Assembly: GCF_003032475.1 (NCBI RefSeq)
Contig: NZ_CP028369.1
Coordinates: 3,100,001-3,164,000, forward strand
Direction: 5' to 3'
DNA: 64,000 nt
DNA from: Streptomyces sp. P3
GTDB lineage: Bacteria > Actinomycetota > Actinomycetes > Streptomycetales > Streptomycetaceae
In this document: in pieces, positions 32,472-41,587 of the stretch
Numbering within the stretch: position 1 is the stretch's first letter
How the letters are laid out: each line of letters begins with the position of its first letter
Notes under the pieces: model-generated
Told to the model about the DNA's origin: nothing
Databases searched by the model: none
What the model saw: the letters and a program-made list of their open reading frames with translations, nothing else
Program-made: the position numbers and the translations under genes

Positions 32472-33557
32472 TCAGTACCTGTCTCCCAAGCCCTGTACGG
32501 CGTTCACAGCCCTTGTGCTGGCCATGTCCGCCCCGTACCTGCGGAGCATTGCGGGAGACTTCCAACCCCGGATAGCCATGATGTGTTCTCCCGAGACTCC
32601 AGCCGCTTTGAGGTCATCCGCCCACGTGTGACAGAACGAGTGAGGAGCAACCTGTGCAGGGTCGTAACCCGCATCCTTTGCCCGCTTCTTCACCATGACG
32701 TACAGCCCCCTGTACTGGAGTGCTCCCCGTCCCCGCATCCCGAGCCAGAGGAACGGGGTTGAGTCCGCCATGGCGTGAGCGGAGCGCACTCGGAGATACC
32801 GAGCTAGAGCCTTTGCCGTCTTGGGCTGGAGAGGGACCACCCGAGCGTCAATGCTGTTCCTGTCTCCCTTCAACGGAATGACCAGCATGGTTCGCGCGGC
32901 TAGGTCCAAGTCTTCTACCCGGAGGTTCAGCAACTCCTCTGCCCTCAGCCCCTCTGTGAGGACACGGACGATTGCGTGATCCCGAACGGTCTGGAAGTCA
33001 CGGACTTTGGGAGAGCCGTTCCCGGTGACCTTGAGTACGTCGGTCACAAACTCTTCAGAGAGCGTCTTGGGCTTACCGAGAGGGGGAGCGGCGTAGCGGT
33101 GAAACTTGGGGGAGTCGTACGGGTTGGTGTGGTCGTACTCCTCTGCCAGATAGATGAACAGCGGCCGGAGGTTCCTTTGAAGGGTGTTGGTCCCTCCCGT
33201 GTATCCGCCCTTGCCGTCCTGAGACTTCGGGACGTCATGGACTCGGTAGTACCAGCGAAAGAAGCGGTTCAGGGTGGCCACATCACACGTGGTGAAGTCC
33301 CCTTCTACTCCGCTCTCGGTCATCCAGTTGTGCAGAGCGACACCAGCGAACTTGTACGCGTTGATGGTCTTGCGCTGGTACGGCCGTCCGAACCTGTTGG
33401 TGATCGTGCTCAGGTGAAGGTCGAGTTCATCGAGCATGGCTGTGCGCGCATCCGTGGCTGAGCGTCCGTCAAGGACTCTGAGAGGTGCTGTCGGCTGTGT
33501 CGGCTCAGCGCTCTGAGGCTTCCTGAGCGCGCTCCGGAGAGGTGTACGTGCTGGCAC
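32472..33557 (-). CDS. int: Tyrosine-recombinase integrase with Arg II replaced by Cys
   Basis: 361 residues. The core-binding domain spans about 40-150, the catalytic domain about 165-360. Arg I is in VLTEGLRAEELLNLRVEDLD. The HxxR box reads PHSFCHTWADDL, so the second catalytic arginine is Cys309 (codon TGT, one transition from CGT). The His/Trp and Tyr motif is IRGWKSPAMLRRYGADM. GTG 33557 follows GGGAG. It lies next to attR, as is standard for tRNA-targeting elements. Loss of Arg II usually abolishes recombination, so the element may be trapped unless another copy or enzyme acts. Confidence 0.85.
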   Translation of the reverse strand: MPARTPLRSALRKPQSAEPTQPTAPLRVLDGRSATDARTAMLDELDLHLSTITNRFGRPYQRKTINAYKFAGVALHNWMTESGVEGDFTTCDVATLNRFFRWYYRVHDVPKSQDGKGGYTGGTNTLQRNLRPLFIYLAEEYDHTNPYDSPKFHRYAAPPLGKPKTLSEEFVTDVLKVTGNGSPKVRDFQTVRDHAIVRVLTEGLRAEELLNLRVEDLDLAARTMLVIPLKGDRNSIDARVVPLQPKTAKALARYLRVRSAHAMADSTPFLWLGMRGRGALQYRGLYVMVKKRAKDAGYDPAQVAPHSFCHTWADDLKAAGVSGEHIMAIRGWKSPAMLRRYGADMASTRAVNAVQGLGDRY

Positions 33558-33592
33558 TGTGGGCTCCCTTGCGCCGTGTGGCGCTCTGTGGA

Positions 33593-33694
33593 GCTAGGTC
33601 AGTCCGTAGTGGACCAAGCAACTGACCTAGCCCCGTCTTGGACGGGAGTCCCTTGCTGTGAGAGCTGTGTCTGACCTTGAAACATGCAGGTCAG
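33593..33694. repeat. CTGACCT repeats between integrase and attR
   Basis: Four copies of CTGACCT or its complement: 33597-33603, 33622-33628, 33671-33677 and 33688-33694. The first two form 11-bp arms (GCTAGGTCAGT/ACTGACCTAGC, 33593-33631), the last two 7-bp arms. Their place between int and the core site suits arm-type integrase sites. Confidence 0.6.
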
Positions 33695-33703
33695 AGACTG
33701 TCT

Positions 33704-33778
33704 TGGAGGCCGTGGCGGGATTCGAACCCGTGTAACTCGCTTTGCAGGCGAGTCCCTGAGCCTCTCGGGCACACGGTC
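33704..33778 (-). tRNA. tRNA-Cys (GCA), rebuilt by element insertion
   Basis: 75 nt including encoded CCA. The anticodon stem CTCGC/GCGAG surrounds CTGCAAA (anticodon GCA). The 5' half is host DNA, the 3' half comes from the element (attR core 33716-33747). Acceptor strands GACCGTG and CACGGCC pair except A2-C71, and the T stem ACGGG/CCCGC has an A49-C65 mismatch. The host remnant at attL (acceptor CGCGGTC, T stem CCCGT) would pair at both positions. Confidence 0.88.
33716..33747. other. attR core of the tRNA-Cys element
   Basis: 32 bp identical to 24105-24136, covering the tRNA from the anticodon loop to the T-arm loop. Beyond the core the two copies diverge on both sides, as expected for attachment sites. 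Confidence 0.88.
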
Positions 33779-34025
33779 AGGCCGGTGGCGGGGTGTCGGC
33801 CCCGCCGGACTTCCTGTGACGACCGTACGGGCGGGGCGGGAAGTGGCTCAAGCAAACGGCCGGTGCTGCAACGGGACTGCCATACGCCGTTCATGAAAGC
33901 GGGTCGGGAGGCGGCCGGGGGCCGGTGGAGGGCGGGCGCAGGGTGGGACCTAGTACCGAGGTCCCGGGCGGGGATCAGTCTTCCGACAGGGGTCAAACGC
34001 GGTTGTGAACCTTACGCTGGCGGCC

Positions 34026-35480
34026 ATGGCTGCCCTCGAACCCCGCGACGCCGTCGCCGCCGACGCCCCGGAGAACCCCGACACGTCACCGGGACCCGAC
34101 GAGACCGTCCTCGGACGTCCCTACCGCGCCCTCAGCATCGGCATCGTCTCCGTCGTGCTGCTCATCGCCTTCGAGGCGACCGCCGTCGGGACGGCCATGC
34201 CCGTCGCGGCACGGGAGCTCGACGGGGTGTCGCTCTACGCGTTCGCGTTCTCGGGGTACTTCACGACCAGCCTTTTCGGGATGGTGTTCGCCGGGCAGCT
34301 CTCGGACCGCCGCGGCCCGCTCGCGCCGCTCGCGGGCGGGATCGCGGCCTTCGCGGCGGGGCTCGTGCTCTCCGGGAGCGCCGGGACCATGTGGGTGTTC
34401 ATCCTCGGGCGGGCCGTGCAGGGGCTCGGGGGCGGACTGGTGATCGTCGCGCTGTACGTCGTCGTCGGACGGGCCTATCCGGAGCGGCTGCGGCCCGCGA
34501 TCATGGCAGCGTTCGCCGCGTGCTGGGTCGTGCCGTCCGTGGTCGGGCCGTTGGCCGCCGGTGCGGTGACCGAACGGCTGGGGTGGCGCTGGGTCTTCCT
34601 CGGGATACCGGTCCTGGTCGTGCTGCCGCTCGCGCTGGCGCTGCCGCAGATACGGCGTCGGGCGGGCGGCCCGGTGGCGGGCGCGGCCGTCGCGGCCTTC
34701 GACCGGCGGCGGATCCGCCTCGCGCTCGGCATCTCCCTCGGCGCCGGACTCCTGCAGTACGCCGCGCAGGATCTGCGGCCGCTCTCCGCGGCGCCCGCCG
34801 TCGCGGGGTGCGCGCTGCTCGTCCCCGCCGTGCTCGGACTGCTGCCGCGCGGCACCTGGCGGGCGGCCCGCGGGCTGCCCTCGGTCGTGCTGCTGCGCGG
34901 CCTGGCCGCCGGATCTTTCATCGCCGCCGAGTCCTTCGTGCCGCTGATGCTCGTCACACAGCGCGGGCTGAGCCCCACCCTCGCCGGGTTCTCGCTCGCC
35001 GCCGGCGGGGGGACCTGGGCGCTGGGGTCGTGGGTGCAGTCACGGCAAAGGGTGACGCCCTACCGGCAGCGCCTCACCGTGCTCGGGATGGTGCTGGCGG
35101 CCGCCGCAATCGCCGCCGCCCCCGCCGTGCTGGTGGCTTCCGTGCCCGTCTGGACGGTGGCCGTCGCCTGGGGTTTCGGGTGTTTCGGGATGGGGCTAGT
35201 CATCTCCTCGACCAGTGTGCTGCTGCTGCAGCTCTCGGCACCCGAGGAGGCCGGCGCCAACTCCGCGGCCCTGCAGATCTCGGACGGGCTCTCCAACGTG
35301 CTGCTGCTCGCCGCCGGTGGCGCGGCCTTCGCGGCGCTCGGCGGCGGCAGCGTCGCGCACCCGGCCGCCGCCGCCGGCTCCTCCCATCCGGCCGCCTTCG
35401 CCGCCGTCTTCCTGCCGATGGCCGCGGTGGCGCTCGCGGGCGCCTGGGTGGCGACCCGGCTGCACGAGCGGTCCGCGTGA
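34026..35480 (+). CDS. Major facilitator superfamily drug/metabolite exporter
   Basis: 484 residues, about 12-14 transmembrane segments. MFS motif A is seen in AGQLSDRRGPLAPLAGGIAA, and motif C-like sequence in AACWVVPSVVGPLAAGAVTE, typical of proton-coupled drug exporters. The substrate cannot be told. ATG 34026 is used; GTG 34005 would add seven residues. First gene to the right of the tRNA-Cys insertion, G/C-rich and host-like. Confidence 0.85.
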   Translation: MAALEPRDAVAADAPENPDTSPGPDETVLGRPYRALSIGIVSVVLLIAFEATAVGTAMPVAARELDGVSLYAFAFSGYFTTSLFGMVFAGQLSDRRGPLAPLAGGIAAFAAGLVLSGSAGTMWVFILGRAVQGLGGGLVIVALYVVVGRAYPERLRPAIMAAFAACWVVPSVVGPLAAGAVTERLGWRWVFLGIPVLVVLPLALALPQIRRRAGGPVAGAAVAAFDRRRIRLALGISLGAGLLQYAAQDLRPLSAAPAVAGCALLVPAVLGLLPRGTWRAARGLPSVVLLRGLAAGSFIAAESFVPLMLVTQRGLSPTLAGFSLAAGGGTWALGSWVQSRQRVTPYRQRLTVLGMVLAAAAIAAAPAVLVASVPVWTVAVAWGFGCFGMGLVISSTSVLLLQLSAPEEAGANSAALQISDGLSNVLLLAAGGAAFAALGGGSVAHPAAAAGSSHPAAFAAVFLPMAAVALAGAWVATRLHERSA

Positions 35481-35687
35481 GCGGGCGTACGGTCCGGTGA
35501 TCGACGTGGCGTCCGGCGCGGAGAACGGGGCCGCCGCGACCGCGCGGCGGCCCCGGACGCTGTGAGCTGGGTCCCACCCGTGGGCGACGCGGCCTCGTCG
35601 GCGCGGCGGCATCCGGGCCGCCGGTAGGGTGGCCCGGTTGTCATACGTAGCCGAGTAACGAGCAGCCCGACCCCCGAACCGGAGACC

Positions 35688-37484
35688 GTGACTACCACCG
35701 CCGCCACCTCCACCTCCCACCACCTGTCGCCCGCCTTCCCCGGCCGCGCCCCCTGGGGCACCGCCGGCAAACTGCGGGCCTGGCAGCAGGGGGCGATGGA
35801 GAGATACCTCCAGGAGCAGCCGCGCGACTTCCTGGCCGTCGCCACCCCCGGCGCCGGCAAGACGACGTTCGCGCTGACCCTCGCCTCCTGGCTGCTGCAC
35901 CATCACGTCGTGCAGCAGGTGACCGTGGTCGCGCCGACCGAACACCTGAAGAAGCAGTGGGCGGAGGCGGCGTCCCGCATAGGCATCCGGCTCGATCCCG
36001 AGTACAGCGCCGGACCGCTCAGCAAGGACTACCACGGCGTCGCCGTGACCTACGCGGGTGTCGGCGTGCGCCCGATGCTGCACCGCAACCGCAGCGAGCA
36101 GCGCAAGACCCTCGTCATCCTCGACGAGATCCACCACGCCGGCGACAGCAAGTCGTGGGGCGAGGCGTGCCTCGAGGCGTTCGAGCCGGCTACCCGCCGC
36201 CTCGCACTCACCGGCACGCCGTTCCGGTCGGACACCAACCCCATCCCGTTCGTCACGTACGAGGAAGGCGACGACGGCATCCGGCGGTCCGCCGCCGACT
36301 ACACCTACGGGTACGGGTCGGCGCTCGCCGACCACGTCGTGCGGCCCGTCATCTTCCTCTCCTACAGCGGCAACATGCGCTGGCGCACCAAGGCCGGCGA
36401 CGAGATCGCGGCCCGGCTCGGCGAGCCGATGACGAAGGACGCGATCAGCCAGGCCTGGCGCACCGCGCTCGACCCGCGCGGCGAGTGGATGCCGAGCGTG
36501 CTGCGCGCCGCCGACCAGCGCCTCACCGAGGTCAGGAAGGCCATCCCGGACGCCGGTGCGCTCGTCATCGCCTCCGACCAGGACTCCGCCCGCGCCTACG
36601 CCAAGCTGATCCGGGAGATCACCGGCTCGAAGGCGACCCTCGTCCTGTCCGACGACACCGGCGCGTCGCGTCGCATCGACGACTTCAGCGGCAGCACCGA
36701 CCGCTGGATGGTCGCCGTGCGCATGGTGTCCGAGGGTGTCGACGTGCCGCGCCTCGCGGTCGGGGTGTACGCCACCACCATCTCCACACCGCTCTTCTTC
36801 GCCCAGGCCGTCGGACGTTTCGTGCGGTCCCGGCGGCGCGGCGAGACCGCCTCCGTCTTCCTGCCGACCGTGCCCGACCTGCTCGGTTTCGCGGGGGAGA
36901 TGGAGCGCGAGCGCGACCACGTCCTCGACAAGCCCAAGAAGCAGGGCGAGGAGGATCCGTACGCCGAGTCCGAGAAGGAGATGGACGAGGCGAACCGGGA
37001 ACAGGACGAGGACACCGGCGAGCAGGAGCAGTTCGCCTTCGAGGCGCTGGAGTCCGAGGCCGTCTTCGACCGGGTGACGTACAACGGGGCCGAGTTCGGC
37101 ATGCAGGCCCACCCCGGCAGCGAGGAGGAGCAGGACTACCTCGGCATCCCGGGGCTGCTGGAGCCCGACCAGGTGCAACTGCTGCTGCAGAAGCGGCAGG
37201 CCAAGCAGATCGCGCACAGCAGGAAACGGCCGGACGCCGAGGCCGATCTGCTGGAGCTGCCCGCCGAGCGGCGGCCGGTCGTCTCGCACAAGGAGATGAT
37301 GGAGCTGCGCAAGCAGCTCAACACCATGGTGGCCGCGTACGTGCACCAGAGCGGCAAGCCGCACGGGGTGATCCACACCGAGCTGCGGCGGGTGTGCGGC
37401 GGACCGCCGAGCGCGGAGGCGACGGCGGGACAACTGCGCCAGCGCATCGCCAAGGTGCAGGAGTGGGCGACCCGGATGAAGTGA
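35688..37484 (+). CDS. DEAD/DEAH-box helicase (SSL2/XPB-like superfamily 2)
   Basis: 598 residues. Motif I is ATPGAGKTTFAL, motif II is VILDEIHHAGDSKSWG, motif III LALTGTPFR, and the second RecA domain ends with AQAVGRFVRSRRRGE (motif VI). Between residues 410 and 520 the protein is very acidic (EEDPYAESEKEMDEANREQD), and it ends in a helical domain. Found widely in Streptomyces as a stand-alone gene; its nucleic-acid substrate is unknown. GTG 35688 follows GGAG. Confidence 0.88.
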   Translation: MTTTAATSTSHHLSPAFPGRAPWGTAGKLRAWQQGAMERYLQEQPRDFLAVATPGAGKTTFALTLASWLLHHHVVQQVTVVAPTEHLKKQWAEAASRIGIRLDPEYSAGPLSKDYHGVAVTYAGVGVRPMLHRNRSEQRKTLVILDEIHHAGDSKSWGEACLEAFEPATRRLALTGTPFRSDTNPIPFVTYEEGDDGIRRSAADYTYGYGSALADHVVRPVIFLSYSGNMRWRTKAGDEIAARLGEPMTKDAISQAWRTALDPRGEWMPSVLRAADQRLTEVRKAIPDAGALVIASDQDSARAYAKLIREITGSKATLVLSDDTGASRRIDDFSGSTDRWMVAVRMVSEGVDVPRLAVGVYATTISTPLFFAQAVGRFVRSRRRGETASVFLPTVPDLLGFAGEMERERDHVLDKPKKQGEEDPYAESEKEMDEANREQDEDTGEQEQFAFEALESEAVFDRVTYNGAEFGMQAHPGSEEEQDYLGIPGLLEPDQVQLLLQKRQAKQIAHSRKRPDAEADLLELPAERRPVVSHKEMMELRKQLNTMVAAYVHQSGKPHGVIHTELRRVCGGPPSAEATAGQLRQRIAKVQEWATRMK

Positions 37485-37868
37485 GTCCCGCCGGGCCCGC
37501 GGTGATCGCCGCGGCGTGTTCCTGCGGTCTCGTCCGGCTCCGTCAGTCCCGTCAGTCCCGTCAGTCCCGAGGGGCGCGTACGACGCTGCCACGCTCCGTA
37601 CGTATCGGGATAAATGCAGGTAGTCCCTACCGGTCGTTGACCGGATTCTGGACGGAGCCTTCCGCTCAGCGAACCGGCTTCGCTACTGTCCCGCTACGCA
37701 CACGCCCCGTGGCAGCGCCGCCGCGGAGCGCAGCCGTGAAGCGACCGGGCCCGGACACGCCGGGCCCGTCTGTCGATCGGCTGCCTCTGTGGCGCGTCAC
37801 TGACGGGACTCGGTGACGCCCCCGCCGCGATGGAGGCAGCCGACCTCACCACTTAAGGAGTGGGCGTC
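37485..37868. other. Intergenic region with short tandem repeat
   Basis: 384 bp without a gene. Three perfect 9-bp tandem copies of CGTCAGTCC lie at 37541-37567. CGGGCCCG at 37746-37753 and 37761-37768 can form a terminator-like hairpin. The AAGGAG ribosome site of the IclR gene is at 37855-37860. Confidence 0.55.
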
Positions 37869-38519
37869 GTGACCGCGGAGACCTCTCAGACGCTCGACCG
37901 GGGACTGAAAGTCCTCAAGCTGCTGGCCGACACCGACCACGGACTGACCGTCACCGAGCTTTCCAACAAACTGGGCGTCAACCGGACCGTTGTGTACCGG
38001 TTGCTCGCCACGCTGGAGCAGCACGCGCTCGTACGGCGTGACCTGGGCGGACGAGCCCGGGTCGGCCTCGGGGTGCTGCGCCTCGGCCGCCAGGTGCATC
38101 CGCTGGTACGGGAGGCCGCGCTGCCCGCGCTGCGCTCGCTCGCCGAGGACATAGGCGCGACCGCGCATCTGACGCTGGTGGACGGGACGGAGGCGCTCGC
38201 CGTCGCCGTCGTCGAGCCGAGCTGGACGGACTACCACGTGGCCTACCGGGCCGGGTTCCGGCATCCGCTGGACCGTGGGGCGGCCGGCCGGGCGATCCTC
38301 TCCGCCCGGCAGAAGACGTCGCGTCACGCGGACGAGCCCGGCTACACGCTGACGCACGGGGAGCTGGAGGCGGGCGCGAGCGGCGCGGCCGCACCGCTGC
38401 TGGGTGTGACCGGCGTCGAGGGCAGCGTGGGCGTGGTGATGCTGGCCGACGCCGTGCCGGAGCGGGTCGGCCCGCGCGTCGTGGACGCGGCACGCGAAGT
38501 GGCGGAGGCGCTGCGCTGA
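37869..38519 (+). CDS. IclR-family transcriptional regulator
   Basis: 216 residues. The N-terminal winged helix (LKLLADTDHGLTVTELSNKL, GVNRTVVYRLLATLEQH) is followed by the IclR effector domain (LTLVDGTEALAVAVVEPSWT, FRHPLDRGAAGRAIL), shorter than the usual 250 residues. GTG 37869 is chosen with AAGGAG nine bases upstream. IclR proteins often control aromatic acid catabolism, and hpd (4-hydroxyphenylpyruvate dioxygenase) lies 1.8 kb downstream, so tyrosine catabolism is a plausible target. Confidence 0.82.
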   Translation: MTAETSQTLDRGLKVLKLLADTDHGLTVTELSNKLGVNRTVVYRLLATLEQHALVRRDLGGRARVGLGVLRLGRQVHPLVREAALPALRSLAEDIGATAHLTLVDGTEALAVAVVEPSWTDYHVAYRAGFRHPLDRGAAGRAILSARQKTSRHADEPGYTLTHGELEAGASGAAAPLLGVTGVEGSVGVVMLADAVPERVGPRVVDAAREVAEALR

Positions 38520-38822
38520 CCGCGGCCGCACGCGCGACCCGCGCGCCGCTCTGGTCCGACCGCGCCGCCCAGGCCGAGGTCGCGCCGCCCAGGTCCCGGG
38601 TCGCGGTGACGCACGATTCGGGCCGCGGTGACCGCGTGCGGTCCTGCCGCCCGGGTGCGGTCGCGGTGACCCCGTGCGGCCCGTGCAGCCCACCCTCGGC
38701 CCGCACGGCCCGCCGGTGACCGCGTGCGGTTTGCGGCCTGCGGCCTGCGGACGTGAGTGCCTGTGGGCGGGTGGCTCGAGTGTGGGCGCCGTCCAGCCGC
38801 GAGCCGCGGCACCACGTCACGT
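38520..38822. other. Intergenic region with imperfect repeats
   Basis: About 300 bp, no gene. CGGTGACC-S-CGTGCGG occurs at 38626-38641, 38664-38679 and 38714-38729, with a degenerate fourth copy near 38603. Period is irregular (38 and 50 bp). Could be a binding-site array or drifted repeats. Confidence 0.55.
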
Positions 38823-38828
38823 TAGATT
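38823..38828 (+). promoter_or_regulatory. -10 box of a leaderless promoter
   Basis: TAGATT ends 6 bp before the GTG at 38835, so transcription should start at or next to the start codon. No ribosome site precedes the gene, which supports leaderless translation. Confidence 0.6.
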
Positions 38829-38834
38829 GACTCC

Positions 38835-39626
38835 GTGCTCTCTCGCCTCTCACGCCCCCGGGCTCTCGCCGTCTGCGCCCTGCCCCTCGTGGTGCTGCTC
38901 GCCACGGCCGCGTTCGCGCCGCTGCCGTTCTCGGTGGCGCAGCCGGGGATGACGGCGAACGTCCTCGGCGACAACAAGGGCACGCCGGTGATCACGATCT
39001 CCGGCGCGCCCGTGCGGGACACCAGCGGGCAGCTGCGCATGACGACGATCGAGGCGACCGGACCCGACGCGCGCGTCACGCTCGGTGACGTCCTCGACGG
39101 CTGGTTCCGCACCGACCAGGCGATCATGCCGCACGACGCGGTGTACCCCAGCGGTGAGAGCACCAAGGAGATCGAGCGGCACAACACCGAGCAGATGGAG
39201 GACTCCCAGGACGCGGCGACCCAGGCGGCGCTGGCGTATCTGAAGCTGGGCGAGGACGACGTGAAGGTCACGCTGAAACTGGCCGACGTGGGCGGACCCA
39301 GCGCCGGGCTGCTGTTCTCGCTCGGCATCGTCGACAAGCTCGACGGCGACGGCGCCGGCGGTGACCTCACGGGTGGCCGCACGATCGCCGGCACGGGCAC
39401 CATCGACGCCGGCGGCAAGGTCGGCGCGGTCGGCGGGGTGGCCCTGAAGACGCAGGCCGCCCGGCGGGACGGCGCGACCGTGTTCCTCGTCCCGAAGGAC
39501 GAGTGCTCCGACGCGAAGTCCGAGCTGCCGAAGGGGCTGCGGCTGGTCCCGGTCACCACGCTCAAGGGCGCGGTGAGCGCGCTGGTCGCCCTGGAGAAGG
39601 GCAAGGGCGCGGTCCCCAGCTGCTGA
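38835..39626 (+). CDS. Membrane-anchored Lon-like serine protease without PDZ domain
   Basis: 263 residues. An N-terminal signal anchor (ALAVCALPLVVLLATAAFAP) is followed by about 100 residues and then a Lon-S16 proteolytic domain. The Ser-Lys dyad is in DVGGPSAGLLFSLG (Ser156) and VGAVGGVALKTQAARR (Lys205). Relatives such as YlbL are about 340 residues with a PDZ domain between anchor and protease; that domain is missing here. Expected to cleave substrates outside the membrane. Leaderless promoter predicted. Confidence 0.82.
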   Translation: MLSRLSRPRALAVCALPLVVLLATAAFAPLPFSVAQPGMTANVLGDNKGTPVITISGAPVRDTSGQLRMTTIEATGPDARVTLGDVLDGWFRTDQAIMPHDAVYPSGESTKEIERHNTEQMEDSQDAATQAALAYLKLGEDDVKVTLKLADVGGPSAGLLFSLGIVDKLDGDGAGGDLTGGRTIAGTGTIDAGGKVGAVGGVALKTQAARRDGATVFLVPKDECSDAKSELPKGLRLVPVTTLKGAVSALVALEKGKGAVPSC

Positions 39627-39640
39627 GCGGCGGCACCTGA

Positions 39641-41458
<1,818 letters not shown>

Positions 41459-41587
41459 CCGACGGGGTGCCGGGCCGCCGGACCGCCGAAGACCACGGCA
41501 GCGGCACCCCGTGACCGGCAGACCGCGCCGCGCCGCCGACCGGACCCGGTTCGGTCGGCGGCGCGGGCGGTGCGGTGACAGGCGGCA

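Larger units (their letters stand above)
24105..33747. mobile_element. 9.6-kb integrated element in tRNA-Cys
   Basis: Bounded by a 32-bp direct repeat (24105-24136 and 33716-33747) within a tRNA-Cys gene. It has a tyrosine integrase next to attR and a serine recombinase next to attL. Base composition inside is much more A/T-rich than the flanks, especially 25.0-29.8 kb. Cargo: a rightward array of small genes, an initiator-like gene with internal iterons, a zinc-ribbon gene, a lipoprotein, a DUF6415 gene and an XRE regulator. It lacks phage structural genes and the FtsK-like translocase or RepSA/prim-pol of known Streptomyces AICEs. It may be a phage satellite, a minimal ICE or a decayed plasmid. 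Confidence 0.88.

Noticed and set aside
24105..33747. Standard Streptomyces AICE (pSAM2-like)
   Set aside because: No FtsK/Tra-like translocase and no RepSA or prim-pol protein is encoded; the initiator-like gene is of another type.
37541..37567. Regulatory iterons from three CGTCAGTCC copies
   Set aside because: Only three 9-bp copies in an intergenic tail with no associated gene; more likely slippage.
35196..37592. 798-codon leftward frame opposite the helicase gene
   Set aside because: No motif, and the plus-strand helicase motifs are intact.
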